A DNA stretch of 64,000 bases from JABMNT01 sp048262655 (lineage in GTDB: Bacteria; Pseudomonadota; Alphaproteobacteria; Rhodospirillales; Casp-alpha2): positions 372,001 through 436,000 of the forward strand of contig JBLXEY010000002.1 of NCBI GenBank assembly GCA_048262655.1, in the 5' to 3' direction. Positions 17,674 to 25,616 of the stretch are shown here, in pieces. Every line of letters begins with the position of its first letter. Position 1 is the first letter of the stretch. The position numbers and the translations under genes are program-made. The notes under the pieces were generated by a model that was not told the DNA's origin, made no database searches, and worked only from the letters and a program-made list of their open reading frames with translations.

Positions 17674-17824
17674 AGCTGGCTCCTTTTGTAAGAGAATTAA
17701 ACAACACAATACGGCTGCGGAACATACGCGCAGCAAGCCCGCGCGGCAAGAAAATCAAAAAGATAAAGTAAAAATAGACCAGTAGAACAGAGAAAAACCC
17801 TAATTTAGAGTTACAAGCTCATGC

Positions 17825-18004
17825 CTAATCGTCTTTTTCCGGGGCGTCTGTATCCAATTCTTCGATTGCATCGCCCAGTTCCGCCAATTCAATTGCTGAA
17901 TTAGGGTATTTCTCAACAAGCCTGCGGATTTCATCCGCTAAAGTTTGCAAAGTTTCGAGGCCACTTATTGGTGCAGTCTCAATTTTTTCACTTTTGTCAT
18001 CCAT
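17825..18004 (-). CDS. Small acidic hypothetical protein (59 residues)
   Basis: A 60-codon frame, ATG at 18004 and TAG at 17825. The product begins MDDKSEKIETAPISG, is strongly acidic and predicted helical in LETLQTLADEIRRLVEKYP and AIELAELGDAIEELD, and ends DAPEKDD. The amphipathic heptad-like spacing looks protein-like rather than random. The ribosome site is weak. It sits between the PilZ gene and dapA on the same strand. No family recognised; coding status is probable, not certain. Confidence 0.5.
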   Translation of the reverse strand: MDDKSEKIETAPISGLETLQTLADEIRRLVEKYPNSAIELAELGDAIEELDTDAPEKDD

Positions 18005-18126
18005 AGATGACTAATATCACAAATTTAAAACAATATCCATATATAAGCTTAAGGTGGTATTTGCTTTATAAACTGAACTTTAAATACTTTGAGAAGTCGC
18101 CTAAGAAAAACCGGATGCGGAAAACT

Positions 18127-18426
18127 TTACACTTGTGATCGCACCGGTACTGAAAAATCGAATACTGTCGCAAAGCCTTTGTCAAAGGTTCGGACAACGC
18201 GTCCCGGCATAAGACCAATTCCCTCTATGTTAAGCACCAGTGGCTGTCCTACCTGAAGCGTGCCGCTCGTGTTCTTTGGTATTTCTGGATAAACAACTGC
18301 AGCACCTCCGACAGACATATCGAGCAACTTGCCCCCAAGATACGGCACTCCTTCATTTACGATGACATCTCTTTTCAATTCATTCCGGGCAAATTTACGT
18401 TTGTTATCGTCCAAAGCTATCTCCAA
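18127..18426 (-). CDS. PilZ-domain protein, putative c-di-GMP receptor
   Basis: 99-residue stand-alone PilZ domain. RKFAR at residues 10-14 is the RxxxR motif and DMSVGG the (D/N)xSxxG motif, so the residues that wrap cyclic di-GMP are intact. The frame begins at TTG 18426; no in-frame ATG occurs before the domain, and no strong ribosome site is visible, so the exact start is uncertain. Target unknown. A c-di-GMP phosphodiesterase is encoded ten kilobases away. Confidence 0.8.
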   Translation of the reverse strand: MEIALDDNKRKFARNELKRDVIVNEGVPYLGGKLLDMSVGGAAVVYPEIPKNTSGTLQVGQPLVLNIEGIGLMPGRVVRTFDKGFATVFDFSVPVRSQV

Positions 18427-18544
18427 GGCTCACAGGTTAGAACCTTGTTATGGACTGGAGATTTTGCAGGAACATTAAAACACGGAAAACAGACTGTGAA
18501 TTCGTGTTAACTGTTTAGCGGTTTCACTGAACGGGTACATAATT

Positions 18545-18655
18545 CACAAAAAGAGACTGCCTCATCCAGATAGGGATGAGGCAGCTGAGGAGGATTAAAT
18601 CAAAACGAGTAGGAAAAGTAGTCATGATCAATTAAAACCACTTAAGCATTGATAC
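18545..18655 (-). ncRNA. Candidate small RNA with anti-Shine-Dalgarno motif
   Basis: On the minus strand, TTGTGT (18689-18684) and TATATA (18668-18663) could form a promoter with a 15-base spacer, or ATATAA with 16. About 60 bases downstream is TCCTCCTC (18594-18587), complementary to ribosome-binding sites, directly followed by a hairpin and T-run that make a textbook terminator. No protein gene on this strand ends there. The architecture resembles alphaproteobacterial trans-acting small RNAs with CCUCCU motifs; this is inference and ends are approximate. Confidence 0.35.
18549..18584 (-). terminator. Intrinsic terminator on the minus strand, no gene assigned
   Basis: 11-bp perfect stem: ctgcctcatcc at 18557-18567 and its complement at 18574-18584, with loop agatag. 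On the minus strand it is followed by TCTCTTTTTG. On the plus strand there is no T-run. Confidence 0.65.
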
Positions 18656-18777
18656 ACTACCTTATATATCACTCACAAACACCACACAACTATAATGATA
18701 ATTCAGCCTTCTTGTTTCCTTAACCCTTCACAGGCTACACTCACGCAAACTTAAGGATAATTAGGCGAGGGACTACC

Positions 18778-20763
18778 CTGAAACTTTGGTTCAAATCTTT
18801 TGTTTGTGCTCTGTTGTTGAGCTTCTTTGGCTTTGGTGTTCATTCACCAGCTAAAGCGCTGAGTGATGCCGAAGAAGTTTGGTTTAACAATGCCATAAAA
18901 TCTATCAAAGCGCGGCAGTGGAAAACGACTGGACGTTTCGCAAAACGGGTAAAAGATCCTCTCGCGCGGAAGTATTTGGCATGGGCAGTACTGACCAAAA
19001 CCAATCCAATTTCAAATTTCGAACTCATTGATAACTTTCTGCGTGAAAACCCCGAATGGCCGCAGCGCCATCAAATGTTGCGACGCGCAGAACAATTAAT
19101 TCGTAACGATTTACGGCCCGAACAAATTGTTGCCTGGTTCGGAGACCGTGCGCCGGTTAGCCCGACAGGACGCGGTAGATTAGCCGGTGCCCTGCTGGCG
19201 ATAGGACAACAAGAAAAAGCCATAAAACTTATCAGGAAAGCTTGGCTGGAAGACAATTTTCCGCGAGCAGAAGAGAAGGCCTTTTATAAGAAGTTCCGCA
19301 AGCACCTGACCCGCGACGACCATATCAAGCGCTTGGACAGACTGCTTTGGGAGGGAAAGCGAACAGCTGCCAGACGCATGTTTTCAAAAGTCAATAAAGA
19401 CTGGGTCGCTCTCGCACAGGCACGGATACACCTGCGCGCCCGCAGCGGCAACGTGGATCGTTTAATTTCTTTGGTTCCTGCTCGGTTAAAGCAAAACGCC
19501 GGACTGATTTATGAAAGACTGCGCTGGCGCCGCCGAAAAGGAAAAGAAAACGCGTACGATATTCTGGACGCCTTGCCCGAAGATTTGGTCCGGCCAGATA
19601 TTTGGTGGCCTGAAAGGGCGACCTTGGCGCGACGCGCTTTGTCCAAGGGGTTGATCTCCGTTGCCTATCGAGCAACCCAAGACCATGGATTAAGCACGGG
19701 CGGCGATTTTGCCGAAGCAGAATGGCTGGCCGGCTGGATTTCACTCAGGTTTCTTAATGAAACCGACACCGCGTACCAGCATTTTGTAAACATGTATGAA
19801 GCTGTCAAATTCCCTGTGAGTCGCGCACGTGGCGCTTATTGGGCAGGAAGAGCCAAAGAAGCCAAAGGACAATTAAATGAGGCGAAAGCCTGGTACGTTA
19901 AGGCGGCAACTCACCCGACGGCCTACTATGGTCAACTGGCATTTGCCAAGTTAAAACCAGGCGATAGCTTGCCGATTATCGATGGCCCCGTTCTGCAAAG
20001 AGAGAAAGACGAAGAGTTTGAACGTCATGAACTGGTTCGGGTGGTCCGACTTCTTGAAAGCGTCAACCAATCAGAGCTGATCCGCCCGTTCATACATCAT
20101 CTTTATGACTTGAACGAAGATTCTGCCTGGCGCCTTCGTACAGCTTATCTGGCGCGTAAGACCGGTCGACCAGACCTCAGCGTATGGATCGCCAAAAAAT
20201 CCAGTCGCGATGGCGTTGAGTTGCCAACGGCAAGCTATCCAATTGTCAGTCCGCCGTCTCTACCCAGAAAATTAGGCGTCAAACGCCCAGAAGAACCTTT
20301 TGTGCTTGCGTTAATTCGTCAGGAAAGCCAATTCAGAATTGACGCGCAAAGCCCTGTTGGGGCACGTGGGTTAATGCAATTGATGCCGCAAACTGCCAGA
20401 GCGGTTTCGAAATCCGCGAAGCTACGGTATTCACGCCCTCGTCTGACAAGTGATGCGAACTACAATATGACACTGGGACAGGTTTATCTGGCGCAACTTC
20501 TTGAAAGTCAGGACAACTCCTATGTTCTTGCCCTCGCCTCGTACAACGCTGGTCCTTCACGGGCCAGAAAATGGGTCAGAGAATTCGGTGATTTACGTGA
20601 TAAGGATGTCGATGCAATCGACTGGATCGAAATGATCCCTTTTGACGAGACGAGAAATTATGTCCAGCGTGTCCTTGAAAATCTACAGGTGTATCGCCGA
20701 CGTTTGGCAGATGAGGAAGTCGCGCTGGCCCTGGAAACAGATCTGCATAAACAGGACCAATAA
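18778..20763 (+). CDS. slt: Soluble lytic murein transglycosylase with apparent CTG start
   Basis: About 661 residues, Slt70-type enzyme that cleaves peptidoglycan glycan strands to 1,6-anhydro products in the periplasm. A long helical superhelix domain is followed by the lysozyme-like domain with catalytic Glu516 in ALIRQESQF, then GARGLMQLMPQTA and LASYNAGPSRARKW. Canonical starts only yield a protein beginning inside a signal peptide (TTG 18814). Reading from CTG 18778 restores a complete one: KLWFKSF, hydrophobic core, then SPAKA before the mature LSDAEE. GAGGG precedes the CTG at suitable spacing and no ATG, GTG or TTG is in frame upstream. A base error (ATG to CTG) would explain it equally. 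Confidence 0.9.
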   Translation: MKLWFKSFVCALLLSFFGFGVHSPAKALSDAEEVWFNNAIKSIKARQWKTTGRFAKRVKDPLARKYLAWAVLTKTNPISNFELIDNFLRENPEWPQRHQMLRRAEQLIRNDLRPEQIVAWFGDRAPVSPTGRGRLAGALLAIGQQEKAIKLIRKAWLEDNFPRAEEKAFYKKFRKHLTRDDHIKRLDRLLWEGKRTAARRMFSKVNKDWVALAQARIHLRARSGNVDRLISLVPARLKQNAGLIYERLRWRRRKGKENAYDILDALPEDLVRPDIWWPERATLARRALSKGLISVAYRATQDHGLSTGGDFAEAEWLAGWISLRFLNETDTAYQHFVNMYEAVKFPVSRARGAYWAGRAKEAKGQLNEAKAWYVKAATHPTAYYGQLAFAKLKPGDSLPIIDGPVLQREKDEEFERHELVRVVRLLESVNQSELIRPFIHHLYDLNEDSAWRLRTAYLARKTGRPDLSVWIAKKSSRDGVELPTASYPIVSPPSLPRKLGVKRPEEPFVLALIRQESQFRIDAQSPVGARGLMQLMPQTARAVSKSAKLRYSRPRLTSDANYNMTLGQVYLAQLLESQDNSYVLALASYNAGPSRARKWVREFGDLRDKDVDAIDWIEMIPFDETRNYVQRVLENLQVYRRRLADEEVALALETDLHKQDQ

Positions 20764-20844
20764 ACAAATTTCATCGCGTGTTTGACGGGGCAAAACGAAT
20801 TAAGAATAATAACGCGTTTTATCGACATATTTACGAAGGTCCGT

Positions 20845-21525
20845 ATGCCAACCCTATCCGAGATCGACGCTTGCGTTTTTGATGCATATGGCACCTTGTT
20901 CGACGTATCGGCCGCAGCCGAGCACTGTCAAGCGGACTTGGGCGATCAATGGACCGAACTGGCCAGAATCTGGCGCGACAAGCAGCTCCAGTATTCGTGG
21001 TTACGGAGCTTGATGGACACCTACGTCCCTTTCTGGGAAATTACCCAAGACGCATTGGATTACGCCCTTAACACATTAAACATTGAAAATCCGGAACTCC
21101 GTCAACGACTCCTAAACGTTTATCTTGAACTCGACGCCTATCCAGAAGTTTTAAGCATGCTCGAAACCTTGAAAGCTGTCGGCCAGAAGACGGCTATTCT
21201 GTCCAATGGCTCTCCTGATATGCTGGATGCTGCGGTTATTAATGCCAGGATAAAACACGCTCTGGACGCGGTATTGTCCGTCGATACCCTGCGCATTTTT
21301 AAACCGCACGCGCGCGTCTATCAAATGGCTGTGGACGTGCTCGGCGTACCAAAAGAGCGCATTTGCTTCATGTCGTCGAATGCCTGGGATGCATCTGCTG
21401 CGGCCAATTTTGGATTTCGCGTTGTATGGGTCAATCGATTTTCGCAGGCAGCAGAACGCATTCCGGGCCAACATGAACATGAAATTCACGATCTCTCTCA
21501 ACTGACAGGATTACTAGGAGTATAA
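20845..21525 (+). CDS. (S)-2-haloacid dehalogenase, type II (HAD superfamily)
   Basis: 226-residue HAD hydrolase of the haloacid dehalogenase type II family. The nucleophile is the first Asp of FDAYGTLFD, followed by the substrate Arg in ARIWRDKQLQY, LSNGSPDML, the Lys of FKPHARVYQ and the Ser/Asn/Asp of MSSNAWDASAA; this is the full set of L-2-haloacid dehalogenase residues, not merely a generic HAD. Start ATG 20845 has GAAGG five bases ahead; the frame open to 20782 is not used. It precedes a dehydratase gene by only a few bases. Activity on haloacids is likely but not proven. Confidence 0.85.
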   Translation: MPTLSEIDACVFDAYGTLFDVSAAAEHCQADLGDQWTELARIWRDKQLQYSWLRSLMDTYVPFWEITQDALDYALNTLNIENPELRQRLLNVYLELDAYPEVLSMLETLKAVGQKTAILSNGSPDMLDAAVINARIKHALDAVLSVDTLRIFKPHARVYQMAVDVLGVPKERICFMSSNAWDASAAANFGFRVVWVNRFSQAAERIPGQHEHEIHDLSQLTGLLGV

Positions 21526-21529
21526 TATT

Positions 21530-22516
21530 TTGCAGGCCCCTGACCTCCCACCAACAATTGATGATATTCGCGCGGCCCGAAAACGGCTCGACGGCTACAC
21601 CATAAAGACCCCACTGCTTGAATCTCCTCATTTGAACAATCTGGTAGATGGCAGGATTCTTGTGAAGGCAGAACCTCTCCAGAGATCGGGTTCCTTCAAG
21701 TTCCGCGGTGCCCTGAATACGTTGCTACAATTGTCAGATGAGGACCGCACAAATGGCGTTATCGCCTATTCATCCGGTAACCATGCACAAGGTGTCGCCC
21801 TTGCCGCCCAGCAACTCGGTGTCAAGGCGACGATCCTGATGCCTGAAGACGCACCTGCTGTCAAAGTTGAGAATACCAAATCCTATGGAGCCGAAGTCAT
21901 TCATTTTAATCGCTATACGGAAAGCCGTGAAGAAATCGGTCTCCGACTTTGTCAGGAGCGCGGGGCGACATTGGTTAAACCCTACGATGACGCCAGAGTC
22001 ATTTCGGGTCAGGGCACCGTTGGGCTGGAACTTGTTGATCAACTCAAAGAATTAAAAACGGAACCGGACTTGGCAGTCGTCCCCTGCGGCGGCGGCGGAT
22101 TGATTTCAGGTGTTTCGCTGGCCATGAAAGAAACGCTAAACGCGCTGGATATCTATAGTGCGGAGCCAGACAACTTTGATGACACGTCACAATCGCTCGC
22201 AGCAGAAACAATCGTGTCAGTTGACCCCAATCAAAAATCCATATGCGACGCTTTAATGGCTCCACAGCCAGGCAATCTTACGTTCTCGATTAACAGACAC
22301 CTTCTTTCCGGCGGGCTCGTTGTATCTGAAAAGGAAGTACGAAATGCCGTACGCAATGCATTCAACCGGTTAAAACTGGTTGTCGAGCCTGGCGGCGCCG
22401 TCGCGTTGGCTGCTGTATTGAGTGGTAAAGTTCAAATGACAGGCAAGACAGCCGTCGTTGTTTGTTCAGGCGGCAATATTGACGCAGAGCTCTTTGCAGA
22501 GATATTGGCGGTTTAG
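21530..22516 (+). CDS. PLP-dependent threonine/serine dehydratase, short form
   Basis: 328-residue fold-type II PLP enzyme. The Schiff-base Lys lies in RSGSFKFRGA, SSGNHAQGVA binds the cofactor phosphate neighbourhood and PCGGGGLISG is the glycine loop. There is no C-terminal ACT-like regulatory domain, so it is the short catabolic/serine-racemase-like type rather than feedback-regulated IlvA. The start is TTG 21530, with AGGAG nine bases upstream and four bases after the dehalogenase stop, suggesting cotranscription. Its stop overlaps the bactofilin stop by four bases. Confidence 0.85.
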   Translation: MQAPDLPPTIDDIRAARKRLDGYTIKTPLLESPHLNNLVDGRILVKAEPLQRSGSFKFRGALNTLLQLSDEDRTNGVIAYSSGNHAQGVALAAQQLGVKATILMPEDAPAVKVENTKSYGAEVIHFNRYTESREEIGLRLCQERGATLVKPYDDARVISGQGTVGLELVDQLKELKTEPDLAVVPCGGGGLISGVSLAMKETLNALDIYSAEPDNFDDTSQSLAAETIVSVDPNQKSICDALMAPQPGNLTFSINRHLLSGGLVVSEKEVRNAVRNAFNRLKLVVEPGGAVALAAVLSGKVQMTGKTAVVVCSGGNIDAELFAEILAV

Positions 22517-22968
22517 GCCGTAGCTGCTTTTACAGCCGAACCATCATGGGCTGCTTTGGGCTTAGGTGTAATCGGCTCAGCGACGTCCTTTTTCTGCACC
22601 ATTCGTTTACAGTGTCCTTCAAGAAACGCACCTGTTTCAATCGCAAGATCTTCATGCAAGATATCACCAACCACATGTGCGGTCTTTGCAAGTTGAACAG
22701 ACCGTGCCTTAACTTGACCGGTAATATTCCCTCGTACAACGATATTATCCGCGACAATTTCGCCCGTAATGTGGGCCCCTTCGCCGACCAATAAAGTATG
22801 TGTCCGGATGTCACCGTCGACGGCACCGTCAACCTGGATTTCTCCTTCACTCTGCATATCACCGACGATCCGCAAATCCGCGCTGATAATTGACGGGGCG
22901 GAGGGTTTTACAGGTGCTGGCGGGGTTGGGGCTGAGTTGCCGTCCCCTTTATTGTTCCTTGAAAACAT
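22513..22968 (-). CDS. Bactofilin-type polymer-forming cytoskeletal protein
   Basis: 151-residue bactofilin. A proline-rich N-terminal tail (APTPPAPVKPSAP) precedes the central right-handed beta-helix domain, with repeats such as LRIVGDMQSEGEIQVDGAVDGDI and HITGEIVADNIVVRGNITG-like turns, followed by a disordered C-terminus. Bactofilins assemble without nucleotide and recruit cell-wall enzymes. The start overlaps the M23 peptidase gene upstream by 20 bases, the bactofilin-LytM pairing known to control local wall growth. Confidence 0.88.
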   Translation of the reverse strand: MFSRNNKGDGNSAPTPPAPVKPSAPSIISADLRIVGDMQSEGEIQVDGAVDGDIRTHTLLVGEGAHITGEIVADNIVVRGNITGQVKARSVQLAKTAHVVGDILHEDLAIETGAFLEGHCKRMVQKKDVAEPITPKPKAAHDGSAVKAATA

Positions 22969-24292
22969 AACGTGCTGCCTTGAGAAATTTTGAAGGGTTT
23001 TTCGCCTTACCGTTAAATACGACCTCGTAATGAAGGTGGGCGCCGGTTGTTCGCCCCGATTGACCGAGAAGCCCTATCTTATCACGAAATTTAATTTTCT
23101 GTCCTCTTTTTACCATTATTTTATGCAAATGCCCATAACGTGTTACCAACCCGGCGCCATGGTCGATTTCGACCAAACGACCATAGTTCCCCTTCCAACC
23201 GGCAAAAGTGACTTTACCAGCCGCAGGTGCATAAATCTTGGCTTTCTTGAAACTGGCCAGATCCAATCCATAGTGAGCCGACCACTTCTTGTTTTTGGGG
23301 TCTCGCCTTTTTCCAAATCCTGACGTAATCCGGTAACTATCGAGTGGTGACGCCAATGGCAGGCGCGCCATGAGGGATTGTAGCGCCTCGACCCGCGCCA
23401 GATGATTGTCCAGGTTGTCCAAATTTGCGCGCAGGTTTGCACCAGGTTTATTGTCCGGTGTTGCCGGAATAAACGGACCTCCCTGCGCCGTTGGCAAGCT
23501 CGTATCCGCCTTGAGCAACTTATCGACGTCCAATCCTGCAATTTCGATTATTTTTTCATTGCTTTCGATTGTGCTGACCGCCTTGTTGGTTAAACGCTGT
23601 ACGGCCGTTTCCTGATCCTCTTGCAGTTGGTCAATGCGATTCTCAAGTGCCGCAATTTCCTGACGCCTTTTGTTCTCAAGATTTTTTAACTCGCTGCGAA
23701 CACGTTGTCCTTCAAACAGGGCGCGATTGCGTTCTTCCAAAACCGACTGCAAATTATGCTCGATAGAGGACAGATTATCTTTTAGTGAAAAGTTCTTGGA
23801 GGCTGTGTCCCGAAGCTGCGTCTCAATTTCAGCCAGATTTGCCCTTAATTTTTCGCGCGCAGCTTCCACCATGCCGCGCTCCGTCTGGGTTGCGACAAGC
23901 TTTTTAGAAACGGTATTCAAGCTTTGCCGCAATGAAGAGTTTTTCTCGACCAACCCCAGCATCATGGAGTGGTTGCTCTCCAAATCTTCCGTGATCTCTG
24001 TAAATTTTTTCTGATATTCAGCAACTTCACCCAGCAAACTATGGTAGGCGAGATTCGCATTGGAAATCTTGGTGTTTTTGAGATCAATCGTTTTCGCGTG
24101 TTGCGTATAGCTCCAGCTGGCAAATCCGGTCCACAGGAACGCGCCGAATAGCAAACATACTGCCGATGCCTGAAAATAGGGTGATATCCGAAAATATTTG
24201 ATGTGTCCGTCCGTCCGGATATGGACCTGTCGCTCAGGGAACCAACTCCAGATGCGCCCACGAAACGTTTTGGGGCGCTTGCTATTCAACAT
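22949..24292 (-). CDS. M23 family (LytM-type) metallopeptidase with coiled coil
   Basis: 447-residue inner-membrane-anchored protein. A transmembrane helix at about residues 38-58 is followed by a long coiled coil (about 75-235) and a C-terminal LytM domain of about 120 residues: SAHYGLDLA with two zinc ligands, then GRTTGAHLHYEV with the HxH pair. All four zinc-site residues are present, so it is likely an active endopeptidase of peptidoglycan cross-bridges. Such proteins anchor to bactofilin filaments through their cytoplasmic N-terminus, which here is basic (KRPKTFRGRIW). Overlaps the bactofilin gene. Confidence 0.9.
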   Translation of the reverse strand: MLNSKRPKTFRGRIWSWFPERQVHIRTDGHIKYFRISPYFQASAVCLLFGAFLWTGFASWSYTQHAKTIDLKNTKISNANLAYHSLLGEVAEYQKKFTEITEDLESNHSMMLGLVEKNSSLRQSLNTVSKKLVATQTERGMVEAAREKLRANLAEIETQLRDTASKNFSLKDNLSSIEHNLQSVLEERNRALFEGQRVRSELKNLENKRRQEIAALENRIDQLQEDQETAVQRLTNKAVSTIESNEKIIEIAGLDVDKLLKADTSLPTAQGGPFIPATPDNKPGANLRANLDNLDNHLARVEALQSLMARLPLASPLDSYRITSGFGKRRDPKNKKWSAHYGLDLASFKKAKIYAPAAGKVTFAGWKGNYGRLVEIDHGAGLVTRYGHLHKIMVKRGQKIKFRDKIGLLGQSGRTTGAHLHYEVVFNGKAKNPSKFLKAARYVFKEQ

Positions 24293-24588
24293 ATCTGTTC
24301 CTACGGCACAATTTCATCGCCCCCAATTCCCCTTCGTTTTCTATTGATAAATTACACCCACATACACTGCGTTTGTTTTCATATCCGATCCAAGCCATAG
24401 ACCCGATAAATCACGCATAAGTACGTGTAGCCCCTGTAAACCATCCTTTTTTATCAACCCTTAAAAGGTAGCTATTAGGTCAAAACCATGCAAGTTAAAT
24501 ATCTTAACAAATGGTTTATATCGCGCCTGCAAGGCCCGGAAAACATAGTTATCTAGACATCTGCGCAGTGAGCTTATAGACATCGGAT
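24293..24588. other. Divergent intergenic region, no gene seen
   Basis: 296 bases between the divergent M23 peptidase and pgpA genes. It must contain both promoters; I could not identify one with confidence. No coding frame or stable hairpin noticed. Confidence 0.5.
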
Positions 24589-25095
24589 ATGAAAACAGAA
24601 GCCTCCGATAAATATCGTAAACCCGCGAATCCCCCCCTCTTTCGTATACCCGTTTTCCTGGCCACATGGTTTGGCAGCGGCTACCTGCCGATCGCGCCGG
24701 GAACATGGGGATCGCTCGCCGCATTACCTTTCGCCTGGTTTATCTCTCTGTTCGCTGGCCCGTGGGCTCTCTTGTTCGCAACCTGCCTGATTTTTTTCAT
24801 CGGCATTTGGTCAGCTAACGGATACATGAAACTATCCGGCTCACATGATCCGGGACCGGTTGTCATCGACGAGGTGGTCGGGCAATGGTTGACCTTAATC
24901 CTCGTTCCGGTTGATATCCGTTATTATGTCCTTGGTTTCTTTCTTTTCCGCATCGCCGATATCTGTAAACCTTGGCCGGCAAATTGGGCTGACAAAAAAA
25001 TAGACGGTGGGCTGGGGGTAATGCTAGATGATGTTCTGGCAGCGTTTTACTCTGGAGGGGCGCTGTATCTGATTTATAAAATGGGAGTCCTCTAG
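24589..25095 (+). CDS. pgpA: Phosphatidylglycerophosphatase A
   Basis: 168-residue membrane phosphatase that dephosphorylates phosphatidylglycerol phosphate. GSGYLPIAPGTWGSLAALP is the N-terminal signature, DPGPVVIDEVVGQW the acidic active-site region, and DDVLAAFYSG closes the domain. Four hydrophobic segments. The stop precedes the ATG of the CinA-family gene by two bases, so the two are cotranscribed, a frequent alphaproteobacterial pair. Confidence 0.93.
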   Translation: MKTEASDKYRKPANPPLFRIPVFLATWFGSGYLPIAPGTWGSLAALPFAWFISLFAGPWALLFATCLIFFIGIWSANGYMKLSGSHDPGPVVIDEVVGQWLTLILVPVDIRYYVLGFFLFRIADICKPWPANWADKKIDGGLGVMLDDVLAAFYSGGALYLIYKMGVL

Positions 25096-25097
25096 TC

Positions 25098-25589
25098 ATG
25101 TTCTCGCCTGAAGTCCTCGTGCTTGCAGAAACCGTACTGGAGAAGTGCCGCCAGGCAGGTATTCAGATTGCAACTGCCGAATCATGTACAGGCGGACTAA
25201 TCGCCGGGGCCCTGACCGCAGTAGCCGGCTCGTCTGATGTGGTTGACCGGGGTTTTGTGACCTACACGAATGAAGCAAAACATCAAATGCTTGGTGTCCC
25301 GGAAAACCTATTCACGACCGTTGGCGCAGTCAGTGAAGAAGTTGCACGGGCGATGTCTGAAGGTGCCCTTAAACACTCGGAGAGTGCCATCAGCGTTTCC
25401 GTAACCGGCATAGCAGGCCCTGGCGGGGGAACCGAGATAAAACCGGTTGGGCTTGTCCATATGGCGGTTGCCTGTACAGGCAAGTCTACACGGCATGAAC
25501 GCCACGTATTTGACGGCGACCGTACGCAGGTACGAAACGCAACCGTTCTGCATTCTTTATTGTTATTAAACAATATATTAGATGATTAA
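25098..25589 (+). CDS. CinA C-terminal-domain protein, nicotinamide-nucleotide amidohydrolase
   Basis: 163-residue stand-alone CinA C-terminal domain, known as PncC, which deamidates nicotinamide mononucleotide in NAD recycling. ATAESCTGGLIAGALTAVAGSS, TYTNEAKHQMLGV and VTGIAGPGGGTEIKPVGLV are the three family blocks. The N-terminal molybdopterin-binding domain of full CinA is absent. Follows pgpA by two bases. Confidence 0.92.
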   Translation: MFSPEVLVLAETVLEKCRQAGIQIATAESCTGGLIAGALTAVAGSSDVVDRGFVTYTNEAKHQMLGVPENLFTTVGAVSEEVARAMSEGALKHSESAISVSVTGIAGPGGGTEIKPVGLVHMAVACTGKSTRHERHVFDGDRTQVRNATVLHSLLLLNNILDD

Positions 25590-25616
25590 CCTCATAGAAC
25601 ACATAAGGAAAATCAA

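Larger units (their letters stand above)
18427..18777. other. Intergenic region with a candidate small RNA
   Basis: 351 bases between the divergent PilZ and slt genes. It contains a strong hairpin, a T-run and a plausible minus-strand promoter, listed separately as a candidate small RNA. The remainder is AT-rich with no coding signal; the segment 18721-18777 is the slt leader. Confidence 0.6.
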
